Positions 49,658-61,467 of a stretch of DNA of 64,000 nucleotides are shown here, one piece after another. The notes under the pieces were generated by a model. The model did not search any database. It saw only the letters and a list, made by a program, of their open reading frames with translations, and was not told where the DNA came from. Where the stretch lies: the NCBI RefSeq assembly GCF_000686025.1, contig NZ_JMLQ01000003.1, positions 310,001 through 374,000 of the forward strand, written 5' to 3'. The translations under genes and the position numbers were made by a program. Numbering within the stretch: the first letter of the stretch is position 1; every line of letters starts with the position of its first letter. Source of the DNA: Rhodococcus sp. UNC23MFCrub1.1 (lineage in GTDB: Bacteria; Actinomycetota; Actinomycetes; Mycobacteriales; Mycobacteriaceae).

Positions 49658-49706
49658 CGATCCATGACACCGCGTCCTCGCGTGGTTCGCAGCCCGAACG
49701 GCGGAT

Positions 49707-49734
49707 TTCGACTGTCGGTCACGACGACTACCGT
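49707..49734 (+). promoter_or_regulatory. Promoter for leaderless uvrC mRNA
   Basis: TTCGAC (49707-49712) and TACCGT (49729-49734) are spaced by 16 bp, and the -10 ends 6 nt before the GTG at 49741. The GGAGG at 49735-49739 is too close to the GTG to work as a ribosome site, which favours a transcript beginning at the GTG. Confidence 0.55.
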
Positions 49735-49740
49735 GGAGGT

Positions 49741-51954
49741 GTGTCCGACCCCGCTACGTACCGCCCGGCCACCGGAACCATTCCGGTCGAGCCAGGGGTC
49801 TACAAATTTCGTGATCCGCACGGCCGCGTCATCTACGTCGGCAAGGCGAAGAGCCTGCGCAGCCGTCTCAATTCCTACTTCGCCGACATCGCCGGCCTGC
49901 ATCCGCGCACTCGTCAGATGGTCACCACGGCTGCCAGCGTCGAATGGACCGTCGTCACCACCGAGGTGGAGGCGCTCCAGCTCGAGTACAACTGGATCAA
50001 GGAGTTCGATCCTCGATTCAACGTCCGGTACCGGGACGACAAGAGCTACCCGATGCTCGCGGTCACGCTCAACGAGGAGTACCCGCGGTTGTTCGTCTAC
50101 CGCGGGCCCCGGCGCAAGGGTGTGCGCTACTTCGGCCCGTACGCGCACGCGTGGGCGATTCGAGAGACGTTGGACCTGCTGTTGCGGGTGTTCCCTGCGC
50201 GGACGTGCTCCGCTGGAGTGTTCAAGCGGCACAACCAGATCGGTCGGCCCTGTCTGCTCGGGTACATCGACAAGTGCTCGGCGCCGTGCGTCGGACGCGT
50301 GTCGGCGGCCGAACACCGTGCGACCGTCGAGAACTTCTGCGACTTCCTGTCCGGCAAGACCGACAAGCTCGTCCGCGAGCTCGAGAACCGGATGCAGAAG
50401 GCGTCGGAGGACCTGGACTTCGAGACGGCGGCCCGGCTGCGTGACGATGTGGGGGCACTGCGGCGCGCGCTCGAGAAGCAGGCCGTGGTGCTCGGCGACG
50501 GCACCGACGCGGACCTCGTCGCCTTCGCGAGCGACGACCTCGAAGCGGCGGTCCAGGTGTTCCACGTCCGCGGCGGTCGCGTGCGCGGCCAGCGCGGGTG
50601 GGTCGTGGAGAAGGCAGGCGAGGTGATCGACGCCGCGGTCGCGGCCGAGGCGACGTCCGCCGGGGCCGACGACCGTACCGAGGCGCAGGACGCTCCGGTG
50701 GACGCGGAGGCGGCGTCCGATCTGCCGGCTCTCGTCGAGCAGTTCCTCACCCAGTTCTACGGCGAGCAGGCCTCGCTGTCGTCGTCCACCGAGGACGCCG
50801 CTGCCAACGCCGTACCCCGCGAGGTGCTCGTTCCGGTGCTGCCGCCGAACGCCGACGAGGTGCAGGCGTGGCTCAGTTCGCTGCGCGGGTCCGCGGTGCA
50901 GCTGCGGGTGCCTCGTCGCGGCGACAAGAAGGAGCTCGCCAAGACGGTGTATCGCAACGCCGTCGAAGCGCTCCAGCAGCACAAGATGAAGCGTGCGGGT
51001 GACTTCACGTCGCGCTCCGCAGCGTTGCAGGGCATCCAGGAAGCGCTCGACCTCGACAGTGCACCGTTGCGCATCGAGTGCATCGACATCTCGCACGTCC
51101 AGGGCACCGACGTGGTCGCGTCGCTGGTGGTGTTCGAGGACGGGTTGCCGCGCAAGAGCGACTACCGCCACTACTCCATCAAGGAGGCTGCGGGAGACGG
51201 TCACTCGGACGACGTCGCGAGCATCGCCGAGGTCACACGGCGACGGTTCCTGCGTCATGGCAAGGACTCCGGCGGCGATCTGGCTCCCGAGGCCTCCCTC
51301 GACCCGCAGACGGGTCGGCCCCGCCGCTTCGCCTATCCGCCGAACCTCTTCGTCGTCGACGGCGGCGCACCGCAGGTGGCCGCGGCGGCCGAGGTGCTCG
51401 ACGAGCTGGGTGTCACGGACGTCGCGGTGGTGGGTCTCGCGAAACGGCTCGAGGAGGTGTGGGTGCCGGGTGAGAGCGACCCCGTGATCCTGCCGCGCAC
51501 CAGCGAGTCGCTGTACCTCCTCCAGCGGGTTCGCGACGAGGCGCACCGCTTCGCCATCACGTTCCACCGCAGCAAGCGGTCCAAGCGCATGACGGCGTCC
51601 GCGCTGGACTCGGTGCGCGGGCTCGGTGAGGCGCGTCGCACGGCGTTGGTGACGCACTTCGGCTCGGTGGCCAAGCTCAAGCAGGCCGAGGTGTCCGAGA
51701 TCGTGAAGGTGCCGGGTATCGGCGAGACGACGGCACGCGCCGTCCTCGAGGCACTGGGAGTTCCACAGGACCAGGACGCGTCGGCTGCCGCGGCCGCGTC
51801 GGAACCGACCGCGGTCCCCGACAACGAAGCGGACAGCGCCCCGGTACGACATGATGAACGCACCGACGGCAGCGACCGTGACGAGCTGCCGGCACCGTCC
51901 GGTGAGCCGCTGTCGGTGGCCGCGCATCGAGGAACAGGACACCGGGACGAGTGA
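49741..51954 (+). CDS. uvrC: Excinuclease ABC subunit C
   Basis: A 737-residue nuclease that makes both incisions in nucleotide excision repair. The N-terminal GIY-YIG domain has [20 protein letters not shown], the UVR motif [20 protein letters not shown] binds UvrB, the C-terminal RNase H-like nuclease has [20 protein letters not shown] and FVVDGGAPQ (catalytic Asp residues) plus [13 protein letters not shown], and tandem helix-hairpin-helix motifs lie near residues 620-680. A disordered Ala/Asp-rich insert and tail make it longer than the common 610 residues. GTG 49741 matches the family N-terminus. It overlaps rapZ by 4 nt, giving the conserved uvrC-rapZ-yvcK-whiA order. Confidence 0.97.
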   Translation: MSDPATYRPATGTIPVEPGVYKFRDPHGRVIYVGKAKSLRSRLNSYFADIAGLHPRTRQMVTTAASVEWTVVTTEVEALQLEYNWIKEFDPRFNVRYRDDKSYPMLAVTLNEEYPRLFVYRGPRRKGVRYFGPYAHAWAIRETLDLLLRVFPARTCSAGVFKRHNQIGRPCLLGYIDKCSAPCVGRVSAAEHRATVENFCDFLSGKTDKLVRELENRMQKASEDLDFETAARLRDDVGALRRALEKQAVVLGDGTDADLVAFASDDLEAAVQVFHVRGGRVRGQRGWVVEKAGEVIDAAVAAEATSAGADDRTEAQDAPVDAEAASDLPALVEQFLTQFYGEQASLSSSTEDAAANAVPREVLVPVLPPNADEVQAWLSSLRGSAVQLRVPRRGDKKELAKTVYRNAVEALQQHKMKRAGDFTSRSAALQGIQEALDLDSAPLRIECIDISHVQGTDVVASLVVFEDGLPRKSDYRHYSIKEAAGDGHSDDVASIAEVTRRRFLRHGKDSGGDLAPEASLDPQTGRPRRFAYPPNLFVVDGGAPQVAAAAEVLDELGVTDVAVVGLAKRLEEVWVPGESDPVILPRTSESLYLLQRVRDEAHRFAITFHRSKRSKRMTASALDSVRGLGEARRTALVTHFGSVAKLKQAEVSEIVKVPGIGETTARAVLEALGVPQDQDASAAAAASEPTAVPDNEADSAPVRHDERTDGSDRDELPAPSGEPLSVAAHRGTGHRDE

Positions 51955-52868
51955 ACGTGCAGCGAGAGCAGGTGGGTGACCCCGTTCGACCGCACTCCGA
52001 CATCGACGTCGCTCTGGTCACAGGGCTGTCCGGTGCCGGGCTCGGCACGGCGGCGAAGGTCCTCGAGGACCTGGGCTGGTACGTCGCCGACAACATGCCG
52101 CCCGAGCTGATCACTCGCATGATCGAGATCGGTCGCACCTCGGACCCCGGCATCGAGCGGCTCGCCCTGGTGGTCGACGTGCGCAGCCGATTGTTCAACG
52201 GCGACGTCGGCACCCTGCTCGCCGACCTGGCAGCGGACGGGGTGCGCCCGCGCGTGCTGTTCCTGGACGCGTCCGACGACGTGCTGATCCGGCGATTCGA
52301 ATCGGTGCGCCGCAGCCACCCGCTGCAGAACTACGGTGTGGACGGCACGCTCACGGAAGGCATCTCGGACGAGCGGGCCCGGTTGGCCACCGTCAAGGAG
52401 GCCGCGGACATCGTCATCGACACGAGCTCGCTCTCCGTGCACGGTCTGCGCGATCGTGTCGCCGCGGCGTTCGGCGACGACGTGGTGGGCACCGTCGCCG
52501 TCACCGTCGAGTCCTTCGGCTTCAAGTACGGGGTACCGCTCGACGCGGACGTGCTGTGCGACATGCGTTTCCTCCCGAACCCGCATTGGATCCCCGAGCT
52601 GCGCCCGCTCACGGGCAAGGACGCCGGCGTGCGGGACTACGTGCTGGGGCAGCCGGACGCGGAGGAGTACCTCGAGCTGTATCACCGCCTGCTGACGATG
52701 ACGCTCGCCGGCTACCGGCGCGAGGGCAAGCGGTACATGACCGTCGCCGTCGGTTGCACCGGCGGCAAGCATCGCAGCGTCGCCATGACCGAGGCGCTCG
52801 CCGAACGGCTGCGTGCCGATGCCGACACCAGTGTCCGCGTCGTGCACCGCGACCTGGGTCGAGAGTGA
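51951..52868 (+). CDS. rapZ: RapZ-family nucleotide-binding protein (YvcJ)
   Basis: A 305-residue P-loop protein of the RapZ/YvcJ family. In E. coli RapZ delivers small RNAs to RNase E; in actinobacteria its role is open. DNMPPELI, the Walker B-like [10 protein letters not shown] and the C-terminal [16 protein letters not shown] (the RNA-binding/phosphate region of the family) are complete. The P-loop reads [12 protein letters not shown], with Leu in place of the usual Lys and Gly for Ser, so nucleotide binding may be weak. GTG 51951 overlaps uvrC by 4 nt and its end overlaps yvcK by 4 nt. Confidence 0.95.
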   Translation: MNVQREQVGDPVRPHSDIDVALVTGLSGAGLGTAAKVLEDLGWYVADNMPPELITRMIEIGRTSDPGIERLALVVDVRSRLFNGDVGTLLADLAADGVRPRVLFLDASDDVLIRRFESVRRSHPLQNYGVDGTLTEGISDERARLATVKEAADIVIDTSSLSVHGLRDRVAAAFGDDVVGTVAVTVESFGFKYGVPLDADVLCDMRFLPNPHWIPELRPLTGKDAGVRDYVLGQPDAEEYLELYHRLLTMTLAGYRREGKRYMTVAVGCTGGKHRSVAMTEALAERLRADADTSVRVVHRDLGRE

Positions 52869-53896
52869 GCGCGGACGGCGGACGCGGCGACGACGACGCT
52901 CCGCACATCGTCGCGCTCGGCGGCGGACACGGCCTCTACGCGACCCTGTCCGCCGTACGGTCGCTCTCCACCCGGGTGACGGCGGTGGTCACCGTGGCCG
53001 ACGACGGCGGGTCGTCCGGCCGATTACGCGCGGAGCTCGGCATGATCCCGCCCGGCGATCTGCGCATGGCGCTCGCGGCGTTGGCCGCAGACTCTCCGCA
53101 GGGCAGGCTCTGGGCCGACATCCTGCAGCACCGCTTCGGCGGCAGCGGCGCGCTCGCCGGGCACTCGGTGGGCAATCTTCTGCTCGCCGGACTGTCCGAG
53201 GTGCTCGGTGACCCGGTCGCCGCACTCGACGAGGCCGCGCGGCTGCTCGGTGTCGACGGGCGGGTGCTGCCGATGTCGCCCATCGCCCTGGACATCGAGG
53301 CGGACGTGTCGGGACTCGAGTCCGACCCGCGCGTGAGCCGCGTCATCCGTGGGCAGGTCGCCGTCGCCACCACTCCCGGCAAGGTGCGGCGCGTCCGACT
53401 GCGCCCGTCGGATCCGCCGGCCACCGAGCAGGCCGTCACCGCTGTGGGCGCCGCCGATCTGGTCGTTCTCGGACCCGGGTCGTGGTTCTCCAGTGTGTTG
53501 CCGCACGTCCTCGTGCCCGAGCTCGCCTCGGCGCTGCGCGCCACCGAGGCCCGCAAGGTGCTGGTGCTCAATCTCGGGCCGGAGCCGGGGGAGACCACGG
53601 GATTCTCGGCGGAGCGTCATCTCCACGTACTGTCCCAACACGCGCCGGGTTTTCGGGTGCATCACGTGGTGGTCGACTCGACGTCGGTGCCGCCGGGGTC
53701 CGAGCGTGATCACCTCGCGCGGGCCGCCGCGGTGTTCGGCGCCGACGTGATCCACGCCGACGTCGCGGGGGCGACACCACACGCACACGACCCGAGCAAG
53801 CTCGCGGCCGTGTTCGCCGCTGTTCTCGAGGGCGCCGACCGGGCCGACCTCGACAGCAGCACCGACAGCAGGAAGGGATCGACGTCGTGGCCATGA
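52865..53896 (+). CDS. yvcK: YvcK/CuvA-family gluconeogenesis and envelope factor
   Basis: A 343-residue protein of the CofD/YvcK family (uridylyl transferase-like fold) that binds UDP-GlcNAc in Bacillus and is needed for cell-wall integrity and growth on gluconeogenic carbon; the mycobacterial homologue is Cuv[18 protein letters not shown] is the glycine-rich N-terminus, [14 protein letters not shown] the conserved DDGGS motif, and [20 protein letters not shown] the substrate loop. GTG 52865 overlaps rapZ by 4 nt; whiA begins within its last 10 bp. Confidence 0.95.
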   Translation: MSADGGRGDDDAPHIVALGGGHGLYATLSAVRSLSTRVTAVVTVADDGGSSGRLRAELGMIPPGDLRMALAALAADSPQGRLWADILQHRFGGSGALAGHSVGNLLLAGLSEVLGDPVAALDEAARLLGVDGRVLPMSPIALDIEADVSGLESDPRVSRVIRGQVAVATTPGKVRRVRLRPSDPPATEQAVTAVGAADLVVLGPGSWFSSVLPHVLVPELASALRATEARKVLVLNLGPEPGETTGFSAERHLHVLSQHAPGFRVHHVVVDSTSVPPGSERDHLARAAAVFGADVIHADVAGATPHAHDPSKLAAVFAAVLEGADRADLDSSTDSRKGSTSWP

Positions 53897-54870
53897 CAGC
53901 CGATGTCAAGGACGAACTGAGCCGCCTCACCATCACGGCGGTCAGCTGCCGCAAGGCGGAGGTCGCCGCGTTGCTGCGCTTCGCCGGGGGGCTGCACATC
54001 GTGGCCGGTCGCGTCGTCGTCGAGGCGGAGGTGGACCAGCTGTCCATCGCCCGGCGGCTCAAGCGCGAGGTGTTCGATCTGTTCGGCTACAACGCGGACG
54101 TGCACTCCATCGGCGCGGGCGGGCTGCGCAAGTCGACCCGCTACATCGTCCGGGTGGCCAAGGACGGCGAGGCCCTGGCGCGCCAGACCGGGCTCCTCGA
54201 CATGCGTGGTCGGCCGGTGCGCGGACTTCCCGCCCAGGTGGTGGGCGGCACCGTCGCCGATTCCGAGGCGGCGTGGCGCGGTGCGTTCCTCGCGCACGGC
54301 TCGCTCACCGAACCCGGTCGATCGTCGGCGCTCGAGGTCAGCTGCCCCGGACCCGAGGCAGCGCTCGCGCTGGTCGGCGCCGCCCGCCGGCTCGGTGTGG
54401 CGGCCAAGGCGCGAGAGGTGCGCGGCGCCGATCGCGTGGTCGTACGCGACGGCGAGGCCATCGGTGTCCTCCTCACGAGGATGGGCGCCCAGGACACTCG
54501 ACTGACGTGGGAGGAGCGCCGGATGCGCCGCGAGGTGCGGGCCACGGCGAATCGTCTCGCGAACTTCGACGACGCCAACCTGCGCCGCTCCGCGCGGGCG
54601 GCCGTCGCGGCCGCGGCGCGGGTCGAGAGGGCGCTGGCGATTCTCGGCGAGGACGTCCCGGACCATCTCGCCGCGGCGGGTCACCTGCGCGTGCAGCACC
54701 GCCAGGCGTCGCTCGAGGAGCTCGGGCAGCTCGCCGATCCGCCCATGACGAAGGACGCGGTGGCGGGCCGGATCCGCCGACTGCTGTCCATGGCCGACCG
54801 CAAGGCGAAGGACTCGGGCATCCCGGACACAGAGTCGGCCGTCACGGCCGACCTGCTCGACGAGGCATGA
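53887..54870 (+). CDS. whiA: DNA-binding protein WhiA
   Basis: A 327-residue regulator combining a degenerate LAGLIDADG homing-endonuclease fold ([25 protein letters not shown] to about residue 190) with a C-terminal helix-turn-helix ([24 protein letters not shown]). In sporulating actinomycetes it works with WhiB to start septation; in non-sporulating relatives it controls division genes. GTG 53887 overlaps yvcK by 10 bp; an ATG at 53893 would shorten it by two residues. Last gene of the uvrC cluster. Confidence 0.96.
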   Translation: MAMTADVKDELSRLTITAVSCRKAEVAALLRFAGGLHIVAGRVVVEAEVDQLSIARRLKREVFDLFGYNADVHSIGAGGLRKSTRYIVRVAKDGEALARQTGLLDMRGRPVRGLPAQVVGGTVADSEAAWRGAFLAHGSLTEPGRSSALEVSCPGPEAALALVGAARRLGVAAKAREVRGADRVVVRDGEAIGVLLTRMGAQDTRLTWEERRMRREVRATANRLANFDDANLRRSARAAVAAAARVERALAILGEDVPDHLAAAGHLRVQHRQASLEELGQLADPPMTKDAVAGRIRRLLSMADRKAKDSGIPDTESAVTADLLDEA

Positions 54871-54910
54871 GCGCGGGTGCCTGACCGAGAACTGCACCAC
54901 CCCGAACCAT

Positions 54911-56065
<1,155 letters not shown>

Positions 56066-56069
56066 CCCG

Positions 56070-57281
56070 ATGGCCGTCAAGACACTGCAGGATCTCATCG
56101 ACGAGGGCGTCGACGGACGCGGCGTCCTCGTCCGTGCCGATTTCAACGTTCCGCTCGACGACGGGCAGATCACGGACGCCGGCCGTATCGAGGCGTCGCT
56201 CCCGACGCTGAAGACGCTGCTCGAGGCGGGTGCCAAGCTCATCGTGACCGCGCACCTCGGCCGGCCGGAGGGCAAGCCGGACGCCGCGTTCTCGTTGGCT
56301 CCGGTCGCGGCGAAGCTCGGCGAACTGCTGGGTCGCCACGTCCAGCTCGCCGGTGACGTCGTCGGTCAGGACGCCGAGGCTCGCGCCGAGGGTCTGACCG
56401 ACGGAGACGTTCTCCTGCTCGAGAACATCCGCTTCGATCCGCGCGAGACCAGCAAGGACGACGCCGAGCGGCTGGCGCTGGCGAAGGAACTGGCCACGCT
56501 GGCCGGCGACGACGCCGCGTTCGTGTCCGACGGCTTCGGTGTCGTGCACCGCAAGCAGGCGTCGGTCTACGACGTCGCGACGCTGCTCCCGCACTACGCG
56601 GGCACGCTGGTCGCGACCGAGGTTGACGTCCTGACGAAGCTGACCGAGACCCCCGAGCGTCCCTACGCCGTAGTGCTCGGCGGCTCCAAGGTGTCCGACA
56701 AGATCGGTGTCATCGAGGCGCTGGCGCCGAAGGTCGACACGCTGGTCATCGGCGGCGGCATGGCTTTCACCTTCCTTGCGGCGCAAGGGTATTCCGTGGG
56801 CACGTCGCTGCTGCAGGAAGATTGCATCGAGACGTGCAAGGACCTGCTCGAGCGATTCGGTGACGTCATACACCTTCCGACGGACTTCGTCGTCGCCGAC
56901 AGCTTCTCCGCCGACGCGGAGTCGAAGACGGTGAAGGCGTCGGAGATCCCCGACGGCTGGATGGGTCTGGACGTGGGACCCGACTCGGTGGATCGGTTCG
57001 AGGCGGTGCTGAGCAACGCCAAGACCATCTTCTGGAACGGTCCCGCCGGAGTCTTCGAGTTCGAGAAGTTCTCGAAGGGCACCGAAGGTATCGCTCGGGC
57101 GATCATCGCGGCGACCACGAAGGGCGCGTTCAGTGTCGTGGGCGGTGGCGACTCCGCCGCGGCCGTGCGCACGCTGGGTCTCCCGGACGCCGGTTTCTCG
57201 CACATCTCCACCGGTGGCGGTGCCTCCCTCGAGTACCTCGAGGGTAAGCATCTCCCCGGCCTGTCGGTCCTGGAGGGCTGA
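56070..57281 (+). CDS. pgk: Phosphoglycerate kinase
   Basis: A 403-residue enzyme transferring phosphate from 1,3-bisphosphoglycerate to [16 protein letters not shown] (substrate Arg and Asp), [31 protein letters not shown] (nucleotide Lys) and the C-terminal [13 protein letters not shown] are conserved. ATG 56070 is 4 nt after gap and the next gene follows after 3 nt, so the three glycolytic genes form one operon. Confidence 0.97.
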   Translation: MAVKTLQDLIDEGVDGRGVLVRADFNVPLDDGQITDAGRIEASLPTLKTLLEAGAKLIVTAHLGRPEGKPDAAFSLAPVAAKLGELLGRHVQLAGDVVGQDAEARAEGLTDGDVLLLENIRFDPRETSKDDAERLALAKELATLAGDDAAFVSDGFGVVHRKQASVYDVATLLPHYAGTLVATEVDVLTKLTETPERPYAVVLGGSKVSDKIGVIEALAPKVDTLVIGGGMAFTFLAAQGYSVGTSLLQEDCIETCKDLLERFGDVIHLPTDFVVADSFSADAESKTVKASEIPDGWMGLDVGPDSVDRFEAVLSNAKTIFWNGPAGVFEFEKFSKGTEGIARAIIAATTKGAFSVVGGGDSAAAVRTLGLPDAGFSHISTGGGASLEYLEGKHLPGLSVLEG

Positions 57282-57284
57282 ACC

Positions 57285-58100
57285 ATGACATCTCCACGAG
57301 CTTCGCTCGACCGTAAGGCCAGGACCCCGTTCATCGCCGGTAACTGGAAGATGAATCTGAACCACCTCGAGGCCATCGCCCTGGTGCAGAAGATCGCCTT
57401 CTCGTTGCCCGCGAAGTACTTCGAGAAGGTCGACGTCGCGGTGATCCCGCCGTTCACCGACATCCGCAGTGTCCAGACGTTGATCGAGGGCGACAAGCTC
57501 CTGCTCACGTTCGGCGCGCAGGATCTCTCGCCCCACGACTCCGGCGCGTACACCGGCGACATCAGCGGTGCCTTCCTGGCCAAGCTGGGCTGCACGTACG
57601 TCGTGGTCGGGCACTCGGAGCGTCGCGCCGGACACGGCGAGACCGACGAGACGGTGCTCGCCAAGACCAAGGCCGCGCTGAAGCACGGACTCGTGCCGAT
57701 CGTCTGCATCGGTGAGGGTCTCGAGGTGCGGGAGGCCGGCGAGCACGTGGCGTTCAACGTCGAGCAGCTCCGCGGGTCCCTCGCGGGTCTGAGTGCCGAG
57801 GAGATCGGGAAGATCGTCGTCGCCTACGAGCCGGTGTGGGCCATCGGTACCGGCCGCGTGGCCAGTGCCGCGGACGCGCAGGAAGTCTGCAGAGCTATCC
57901 GTCAGGAGCTGGCGTCGCTCGCCGACGTCGACACCGCGGCGGCGGTCCGTGTGCTGTACGGCGGATCGGTCAGCTCGAAGAACGTGGGCGAGATCGTCGG
58001 CCAGACCGACGTCGACGGTGCACTGGTGGGCGGAGCGTCGCTGAAGGCGGACGAGTTCGCCACCCTGTGTGCCATCGCCGCCGGGGGACCGCTTCCCTGA
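57285..58100 (+). CDS. tpiA: Triosephosphate isomerase
   Basis: A 271-residue TIM-barrel enzyme interconverting GAP and DHAP. Catalytic residues are in [12 protein letters not shown] (Lys), [12 protein letters not shown] (His) and [13 protein letters not shown] (Glu), with the phosphate loop [14 protein letters not shown] 57285 follows CTGGAGGGCTGAACC, so the ribosome site is in the end of pgk. The N-terminus has about 10 extra residues. A strong hairpin terminator follows the stop. Confidence 0.97.
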   Translation: MTSPRASLDRKARTPFIAGNWKMNLNHLEAIALVQKIAFSLPAKYFEKVDVAVIPPFTDIRSVQTLIEGDKLLLTFGAQDLSPHDSGAYTGDISGAFLAKLGCTYVVVGHSERRAGHGETDETVLAKTKAALKHGLVPIVCIGEGLEVREAGEHVAFNVEQLRGSLAGLSAEEIGKIVVAYEPVWAIGTGRVASAADAQEVCRAIRQELASLADVDTAAAVRVLYGGSVSSKNVGEIVGQTDVDGALVGGASLKADEFATLCAIAAGGPLP

Positions 58101-58120
58101 CCCACCGCGCATCACCGATC

Positions 58121-58152
58121 GAAGGGCACGTCGCACACGCGACGTGCCCTTC
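58121..58152 (+). terminator. Intrinsic-type terminator after tpiA
   Basis: GAAGGGCACGTCGC (58121-58134) and GCGACGTGCCCTTC (58139-58152) form a perfect 14-bp stem with an ACAC loop, 20 bp after the tpiA stop. It is followed by GTCGTTCGG, not a T-run, as is usual for high-GC actinobacteria. It should end the gap-pgk-tpiA transcript. Confidence 0.85.
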
Positions 58153-58175
58153 GTCGTTCGGCGGCGCGCGGCCTG

Positions 58176-58181
58176 TAACAT
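58176..58181 (+). promoter_or_regulatory. Candidate -10 box (TAACAT) for secG
   Basis: TAACAT ends 8 nt before the secG ATG at 58190 and lies beyond the tpiA terminator, so secG probably has its own near-leaderless transcript. Confidence 0.45.
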
Positions 58182-58189
58182 TGGCCATC

Positions 58190-58423
58190 ATGCGCACGTT
58201 CCTGGACATCCTGCTGGTGGTCACCAGCATCGGCCTGCTCGTCTTCGTCCTGCTGCACCGCGGCAAGGGCGGCGGCCTGTCGAGCCTGTTCGGTGGTGGC
58301 GTGCAGTCGTCTCTGTCCGGGTCCAGCGTCGTCGAGAAGAACCTCGACCGTGTCACCGTCTTCACCGGTGTCGTGTGGCTCATCTGCATCCTGGGCATCG
58401 GCCTGGAGATCAAGTTCGCCTGA
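58190..58423 (+). CDS. secG: Preprotein translocase subunit SecG
   Basis: A 77-residue membrane protein of the SecYEG channel. Two hydrophobic segments (LDILLVVTSIGLLVFVLLH and VFTGVVWLICILGIGLEI) flank the conserved GKGGGLSSLFGGG loop that faces the cytoplasm. ATG 58190 is preceded by TAACAT and has no Shine-Dalgarno. A longer frame upstream runs through the terminator and tpiA and is not supported. It is placed between tpiA and ppc, as in mycobacteria. Confidence 0.95.
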   Translation: MRTFLDILLVVTSIGLLVFVLLHRGKGGGLSSLFGGGVQSSLSGSSVVEKNLDRVTVFTGVVWLICILGIGLEIKFA

Positions 58424-58481
58424 TCGGGTGACGTGACCCCTGCCGTGAGCCCCGCGCTGCGGTCCGGGGGTGCGCCGACGA

Positions 58482-58487
58482 TACTGT
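58482..58487 (+). promoter_or_regulatory. Candidate -10 box (TACTGT) for ppc
   Basis: TACTGT ends 4 nt before the ATG of ppc. An alternative hexamer GATACT (58480-58485) would give the more common 6-nt spacing. No Shine-Dalgarno precedes the ATG, favouring a leaderless mRNA. Confidence 0.35.
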
Positions 58488-58491
58488 CCTC

Positions 58492-61260
58492 ATGACAGTC
58501 GTGGATCCAGGTCTGCCCGCCACCGAACCTCTGCGAGAGGACATTCGGCTCCTCGGTGGAATACTCGGTTCCGTCGTCCGGGACCACGAGGGCGAGGAGA
58601 TCTTCGACCTCGTCGAGCAGGCCCGAGTGGAGTCGTTCCGCGTGCGGCGGTCGGAGATCGATCGCGGCGAACTCGCCCGGCTCTTCGACGGTATCGACAT
58701 CACGCGTGCCATCCCGGTGATCCGGGCGTTCAGTCACTTCTCGCTTCTCGCCAACCTGGCGGAGGACATTCACCGCGAGCGCCGCCGCGCCGTGCACGTG
58801 CGTGCCGGGGAGCCGCCCCAGGACAGCAGTCTCGCCTCCACCTACAGTAAGCTCGATGCGGCGCGCCTCGACGCCGCCACGGTGGAGGACCTGCTCCGTG
58901 ACGCCCTGGTATCGCCCGTCATCACCGCGCATCCCACCGAGACGCGTCGCCGCACCGTGTCGGAGATCCAGAGCCGCATCACCGATCTGATGCGCTTCCG
59001 TGAGCGCACGGAACTGGACGACACGGAGATCGCGGAGACCGACGCGAAGATCGAGCGGCAGATCCTCGCACTGTGGCAGACGGCGCTGATCCGGCTGTCC
59101 CGCTTGCGGATCCAGGACGAGATCGAGGTGGGTCTGCGCTACTACGACATGTCGCTCTTCGACGTGATCCCACGCATCAACACCGAGCTGCGGGCAGCGC
59201 TCCGCAGCCGTTGGCCGGATGCCGACCTGCTGACGCAGCCGATGCTGCGACCCGGATCGTGGATCGGCGGAGACCGGGACGGCAACCCCTTCGTCACCGG
59301 GGAGATCGTGCACCGCGCGACCAACCGTGCCGCGCAGGTCGCGTTCACCCGGTATCTCGCGGATCTCGTCGGTCTCGAGCACGAGCTGTCCATGTCGGCT
59401 CGGTTGATCGACGTGGACGCGGACCTGCAGGCCCTGGCCGATGCGTCGAAGGACGAGTCGGCGTTCCGTGCGGACGAGCCTTTCCGCCGAGCTGTGCGCG
59501 GTATCCGCGGGCGACTGTCGGCGACGGCACGCCGCATGCTGGACGTGGTTCCGGACAACACCCTCGACTCGCCGGAACTCGAGCCGTACGGCGCCCCGCA
59601 GGAGATGCTCGACGATCTGGACCTGCTGGACCGCTCGTTGCGGCGCACGGCCAACGGCGTCATCGCCGACGACCGACTCGCGACGCTCCGGCAGGCGCTC
59701 GAGACCTTCGGGTTCCACCTGTCCGGGCTCGACATGCGGCAGAACTCCGAGATCCACGAACAGGTCGTGGCGGAGTTGCTGGCCTGGGCGGGCGTCCACG
59801 CGGACTACGCGTCACTGTCGGAGGACGAGCGCGTCGCGATCCTCGCCGCCGAGCTCGAGACGCGGCGACCCCTCATCGGGCCCCGCGCGGAGTTCAGCGA
59901 GCAGACGGCCAAGGAGCTGGCGATCGTCGAGTCCGCCGCGGACGCCGTGCGCACCTTCGGCGGCGGCGCGGTGCCGAACTACATCATCAGCATGTGCACC
60001 TCGGTCAGCGACATGCTCGAGGCCGCGGTGCTGCTCAAGGAGGCGGGCATCCTCGATCCCGGCGACGCCGAGACGGGTCCGTCCTCGCCCGTCGGTGTGG
60101 TGCCGCTGTTCGAGACGATCGACGATCTCCAGCAGGGCGCGGCGACCCTCACCGAGACGTTGTCCATCCCCGTCTACCGCGCGCTGGTGACGTCCCGCGG
60201 GGACAACCAGGAAGTGATGCTGGGGTACTCCGACTCCAACAAGGACGGCGGGTACCTGGCCGCGAACTGGGCGCTCTACCGTGCCGAACTCGACCTCGTC
60301 GAGGCTGCACGCGCCGCCGGGATCCGGCTACGACTGTTCCACGGCCGCGGTGGCACCGTGGGCCGCGGCGGTGGCCCGAGCTACGACGCCATCCTCGCTC
60401 AGCCCACCGGTGCGGTCACCGGCTCGCTGCGGATCACCGAGCAGGGCGAGGTGATCGCGGCGAAGTACGCGGAACCCCGCCTGGCGCGCCGCAACCTCGA
60501 AACGCTGTTGGCGGCGACCATCGAGAGCACGTTGCTCGACGTCGAGGGGCTCGGGGACGACGCCGAGCCGGCCTACGCGCTGCTCGACGATCTGGCGGCA
60601 CGCGCCCAGGCCGCGTACGGGGCACTGGTCCACGAGACGCCGGGCTTCGTCGAGTACTTCCGGATGTCCACACCGGTCGCCGAGATCGGGGAGCTCAACA
60701 TCGGCAGCCGGCCGGCGTCGCGGAAGCCCACCAACTCGGTGTACGACCTGCGGGCGATCCCGTGGGTGATGTCGTGGAGTCAGTCGCGGGTGATGTTGCC
60801 CGGCTGGTACGGAGTGGGTACCGCGTTCGAGGACTGGGTCGGCGGCGACGCGGACAAGCTGGCCACGTTGACCGATCTGTACCGGCGGTGGCCGTTCTTC
60901 CGGACGGTGCTGTCCAACATGGCGCAGGTCATGGCCAAGTCGGATCTGGGGCTCGCCGCCCGGTACTCCGAACTGGTGCCGGACGAGCAGCTCCGCAAAA
61001 CCGTGTTCGACATGATCTCGACCGAGCATGCCAAGACCGTGTCGATGTACCTGAAGATCACCGGGCACGACGGGCTGCTCGACGACAACCCGGCGCTGGC
61101 GCGGTCGGTGTTCAACCGCTTCCCGTACCTCGAGCCGCTGAACCACCTGCAGGTGGAACTACTCGCACAGCTGCGGGCGGGAGACGATCGCGAGCAGGTC
61201 AAGCGCGGCATCCTGCTGACCATGAACGGGCTCGCGACCGCGTTGCGCAACAGCGGATAG
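58492..61260 (+). CDS. ppc: Phosphoenolpyruvate carboxylase
   Basis: A 922-residue enzyme adding bicarbonate to PEP to make oxaloacetate, the main anaplerotic step. [20 protein letters not shown] is the first signature (catalytic His), [20 protein letters not shown] the second (catalytic Lys/Arg region), and [14 protein letters not shown] the glycine-rich loop. The C-terminus ends [10 protein letters not shown]; bacterial enzymes end in an NTG-like motif at this point. ATG 58492 has no ribosome site and follows a TANNNT box. A long hairpin follows the stop. Confidence 0.97.
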   Translation: MTVVDPGLPATEPLREDIRLLGGILGSVVRDHEGEEIFDLVEQARVESFRVRRSEIDRGELARLFDGIDITRAIPVIRAFSHFSLLANLAEDIHRERRRAVHVRAGEPPQDSSLASTYSKLDAARLDAATVEDLLRDALVSPVITAHPTETRRRTVSEIQSRITDLMRFRERTELDDTEIAETDAKIERQILALWQTALIRLSRLRIQDEIEVGLRYYDMSLFDVIPRINTELRAALRSRWPDADLLTQPMLRPGSWIGGDRDGNPFVTGEIVHRATNRAAQVAFTRYLADLVGLEHELSMSARLIDVDADLQALADASKDESAFRADEPFRRAVRGIRGRLSATARRMLDVVPDNTLDSPELEPYGAPQEMLDDLDLLDRSLRRTANGVIADDRLATLRQALETFGFHLSGLDMRQNSEIHEQVVAELLAWAGVHADYASLSEDERVAILAAELETRRPLIGPRAEFSEQTAKELAIVESAADAVRTFGGGAVPNYIISMCTSVSDMLEAAVLLKEAGILDPGDAETGPSSPVGVVPLFETIDDLQQGAATLTETLSIPVYRALVTSRGDNQEVMLGYSDSNKDGGYLAANWALYRAELDLVEAARAAGIRLRLFHGRGGTVGRGGGPSYDAILAQPTGAVTGSLRITEQGEVIAAKYAEPRLARRNLETLLAATIESTLLDVEGLGDDAEPAYALLDDLAARAQAAYGALVHETPGFVEYFRMSTPVAEIGELNIGSRPASRKPTNSVYDLRAIPWVMSWSQSRVMLPGWYGVGTAFEDWVGGDADKLATLTDLYRRWPFFRTVLSNMAQVMAKSDLGLAARYSELVPDEQLRKTVFDMISTEHAKTVSMYLKITGHDGLLDDNPALARSVFNRFPYLEPLNHLQVELLAQLRAGDDREQVKRGILLTMNGLATALRNSG

Positions 61261-61276
61261 AGGGAACCGCGAGGAC

Positions 61277-61319
61277 CCTCCCGGCGTCGAACAGAACAGA
61301 CCCATTCGACGCCGGGAGG
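61277..61319. terminator. Long hairpin between convergent ppc and pgl
   Basis: CCTCCCGGCGTCGAA (61277-61291) and TTCGACGCCGGGAGG (61305-61319) form a perfect 15-bp stem with a 13-nt loop, 16 bp after the ppc stop. It is a strong terminator candidate for ppc and may act on read-through from pgl on the other strand. There is no T-run. Its 3' arm contains a GGGAGG that could be a ribosome site for a small ORF. Confidence 0.75.
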
Positions 61320-61328
61320 ATCTCCGTC

Positions 61329-61460
61329 ATGACTCCGCAGAACGAACACCGTTGCACCGCAACCGCATCCGCGTGGCGCAGGGGAGTGCCCCGGCGTCGA
61401 CCAGCGGCCTCGACACCCGTCCGACCGAAGGACGATCAGCCCGGACGGCCGCCGGCCTGA
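61329..61460 (+). CDS. Doubtful 43-residue small ORF after ppc
   Basis: ATG 61329 lies 8 nt after GGGAGGA and opens a 43-codon frame rich in Arg, Pro and Ala (starting MTPQNEHRCTATASAWRRG) with one Cys. By hand count about 70 percent of third positions are G or C, lower than expected for a real gene here. The ribosome site is in the 3' arm of the terminator hairpin and would be hidden when it forms. No homology is recognised. Probably non-coding; kept because the site spacing is good. Confidence 0.15.
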   Translation: MTPQNEHRCTATASAWRRGVPRRRPAASTPVRPKDDQPGRPPA

Positions 61461-61467
61461 CCGTCGC

